Below are positions 62,599-64,000 of a stretch of 64,000 nt of DNA, one piece after another (position 1 is the first letter of the stretch; each line of letters opens with the position of its first letter). The stretch is from Episyrphus balteatus. Its lineage: Eukaryota; Arthropoda; Insecta; Diptera; Syrphidae. Position numbers and translations under genes: made by a program. The DNA lies in assembly GCF_945859705.1 (NCBI RefSeq), contig NC_079135.1, positions 30,057,679-30,121,678 on the forward strand, read 5' to 3'. The notes beneath the pieces are model-generated. The model ran no database searches and was not told the origin of the DNA. It saw only the letters and a program-made list of their open reading frames with translations.

Positions 62599-63769
62599 CT
62601 GCGGAAAAATTCCTACTGGGCTGAATTTTGGTATACAGCTTAATGACGGCTTTGTTATAAAGATGTGAAAAATCGACATTGATATCGTGTCCGCGTTAAG
62701 AGTTATAGGGGTCAAAAGGTCACAAAAACTGGTTTTTCACGATTTTCAGCAAAACGGTAAGTCTTATCAAAAAATTTTCAATGCAAGAATTGTAGACTAG
62801 ATTATTATATATAATAAGTGTCATGACACTTTTTTTCCTAAGACCCACCGTTTCTTAGGTATAACGATTCAAAAAGTTGAAGTTTAGTTGTAATCGTCAT
62901 AATCCTATTCCTGAAAAAAAAACTCCTAACTGAAAAGTTCCTGAAATTTCATTATTTTTTTAGCTTGAATTTCGTTCCTCAACTGTTAAGAATATGGGGA
63001 AACCAAAAAAAAATGGAAATTTTCGCCATTTATCCGATTGGGGCCCTTCTCCCGAAACCATTTCCCTGGGAATTTTTGTTTAGAATATGTCTGAAAATAT
63101 ACAGGGTGTGCAATAGAGAATGGACAACCCTAAAACGGCTTATAGCTACACTTATGATTGTTCTAAAAACAGATAGAAAAAAGTTCTATCGCAACCAGTT
63201 CATAAAATATGGACTTTTTTTCGTTCAGTGTATTTTAAATTTTATCATCTTATGTTTTCGTTCACTACAACCACGAATGAATGAATTTTATTTATTTCTT
63301 TTTTTATAATTTTCTACAATAATTGGATGAGTACATAAACACTTTAAAAATTTCATAGCTATTGCACATTTTCGTAAAAAAAATTTTGAAATCTGTTTTT
63401 TGATGCAAAATGTAAAAAAAGTATTTTATGAAAAATTTTAAACACCTGTGGTATAAAATAAATCTATAGAAACCTAGGTGGCCATCTTTCTTAAAAATAT
63501 TCTCCTTATACCAGAAACGGTGGGTCTTAGGAAAAAAAGTGTCATGACACTTATTATATATAATAATCTGGTCTACAATTCTTGCATTGAAATTTTTTTG
63601 ATAAGACTTACCGTTTTGCTGAAAATCGTGAAAAACCAGTTTTTGTGACCTTTTGACCCCTATAACTCTTAACGCGGACACGATATCAATGTCGATTTTT
63701 TACATCTTCATAACAAAGCCGTCATTAAGCTGTATACCAAAATTCAGCCCAGTAGGAATTTTTCCGCAG
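62599..63769. mobile_element. Element with 257-bp near-identical inverted arms, 1171 bp
   Basis: Arms 62599-62855 and 63513-63769 are the same length and differ at only a few positions. They begin CTGCGGAAAAATTCCTACTG and end at CCGTTTCT. The arms contain TATAGGGGTCAAAAGG, CAGCAAAACGGTAAG and TCATGACA. The roughly 657-bp centre is AT-rich and includes ACAGGGTGTGCAATAGAGAA near 63101; the frames in it have no transposase motif. A diverged relative lies at 24.1-24.5 kb. A foldback or MITE-type element is likely; no target duplication was established. Confidence 0.85.
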
Positions 63770-64000
63770 ATAAAACCTAAAATTACTGGACTAACGAACA
63801 AACAAATTTAGTAACATTCGCCTAGAAGTTATTAACCGTTTCTTTCAATTCTCTTGAAGAACTTATTTGAACAAAAAGTTGACTAATCTGGAGATATTTT
63901 TTTGTTTTATTTGCTCTTGTTCATAATTCAGTTTAGTTACCATCACAAACACGCTCTCGCTCCATTGTTTTGGGCAATGATTTATTCTTATTTCGGGCCG
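63770..64000. other. Window end, no gene
   Basis: AT-rich, with nothing identified before the window closes. Confidence 0.5.

Noticed and set aside
62965..63681. 114- and 125-aa frames in the inverted-arm element as transposase
   Set aside because: No DDE/DDD pattern or helix-turn-helix seen; the minus frame runs through the right arm and is a by-product of it.

Overview
The window is nuclear DNA from an insect, most likely a brachyceran fly. It is AT-rich and intron-bearing, and it is dominated by non-coding DNA, satellites and small inverted-repeat elements. Only two protein-coding genes can be supported, both on the minus strand. The first (3007-5734, three exons) is an orthologue of the pair-rule and bHLH-Orange repressor gene hairy. 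It is identified by its HES-type basic region, Orange domain, CtBP-binding PLSLV and C-terminal WRPW. The second (37001-38600, three exons) encodes a secreted chloride-type alpha-amylase of 490 residues with all three catalytic acids.

Layout: 1-3000 is the region 3' of hairy, with a cluster of TTGAGTG words. 3007-5920 is hairy and its TATA promoter. 5990-31000 is the long 5' flank of hairy. It has no convincing gene but holds a 725-bp inverted-repeat element (7246-7970), a Tc1/mariner-type MITE (9262-9766), a Harbinger-type MITE (15861-16747) and a TIR element carrying a tRNA-like pol III promoter (21297-22286). It also holds two stretches (about 17980-19215 and 25320-27250) where words matching Bicoid, Kruppel, Hunchback and Giant sites pile up; these are candidate stripe enhancers. 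31500-32815 is a roughly 22-25 bp minisatellite whose minus strand repeats a near-ideal 5' splice site.

37001-38810 is the amylase gene with a TATA box and a tight GATA-site cluster, as expected for a midgut gene. 40015-40545 and 34803-35045 are small tandem repeats. 43890-49530 is a 312-bp satellite array with higher-order structure and five almost identical central monomers. 52360-52832 is a long imperfect hairpin, 56831-56944 a perfect hairpin with 50-bp arms, and 62599-63769 an element with 257-bp near-identical inverted arms. 38.8-64 kb contains no gene I can support; the best remaining coding candidate is a small cysteine-containing exon at 61732-61935.

The two genes are not functionally linked. 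Hairy acts in the embryonic nucleus in segmentation and neurogenesis, and amylase is secreted into the gut. In Drosophila they lie on different chromosome arms, so their proximity here is a lineage-specific arrangement or an assembly matter. All motif and repeat calls were made by eye, without scans or database searches.
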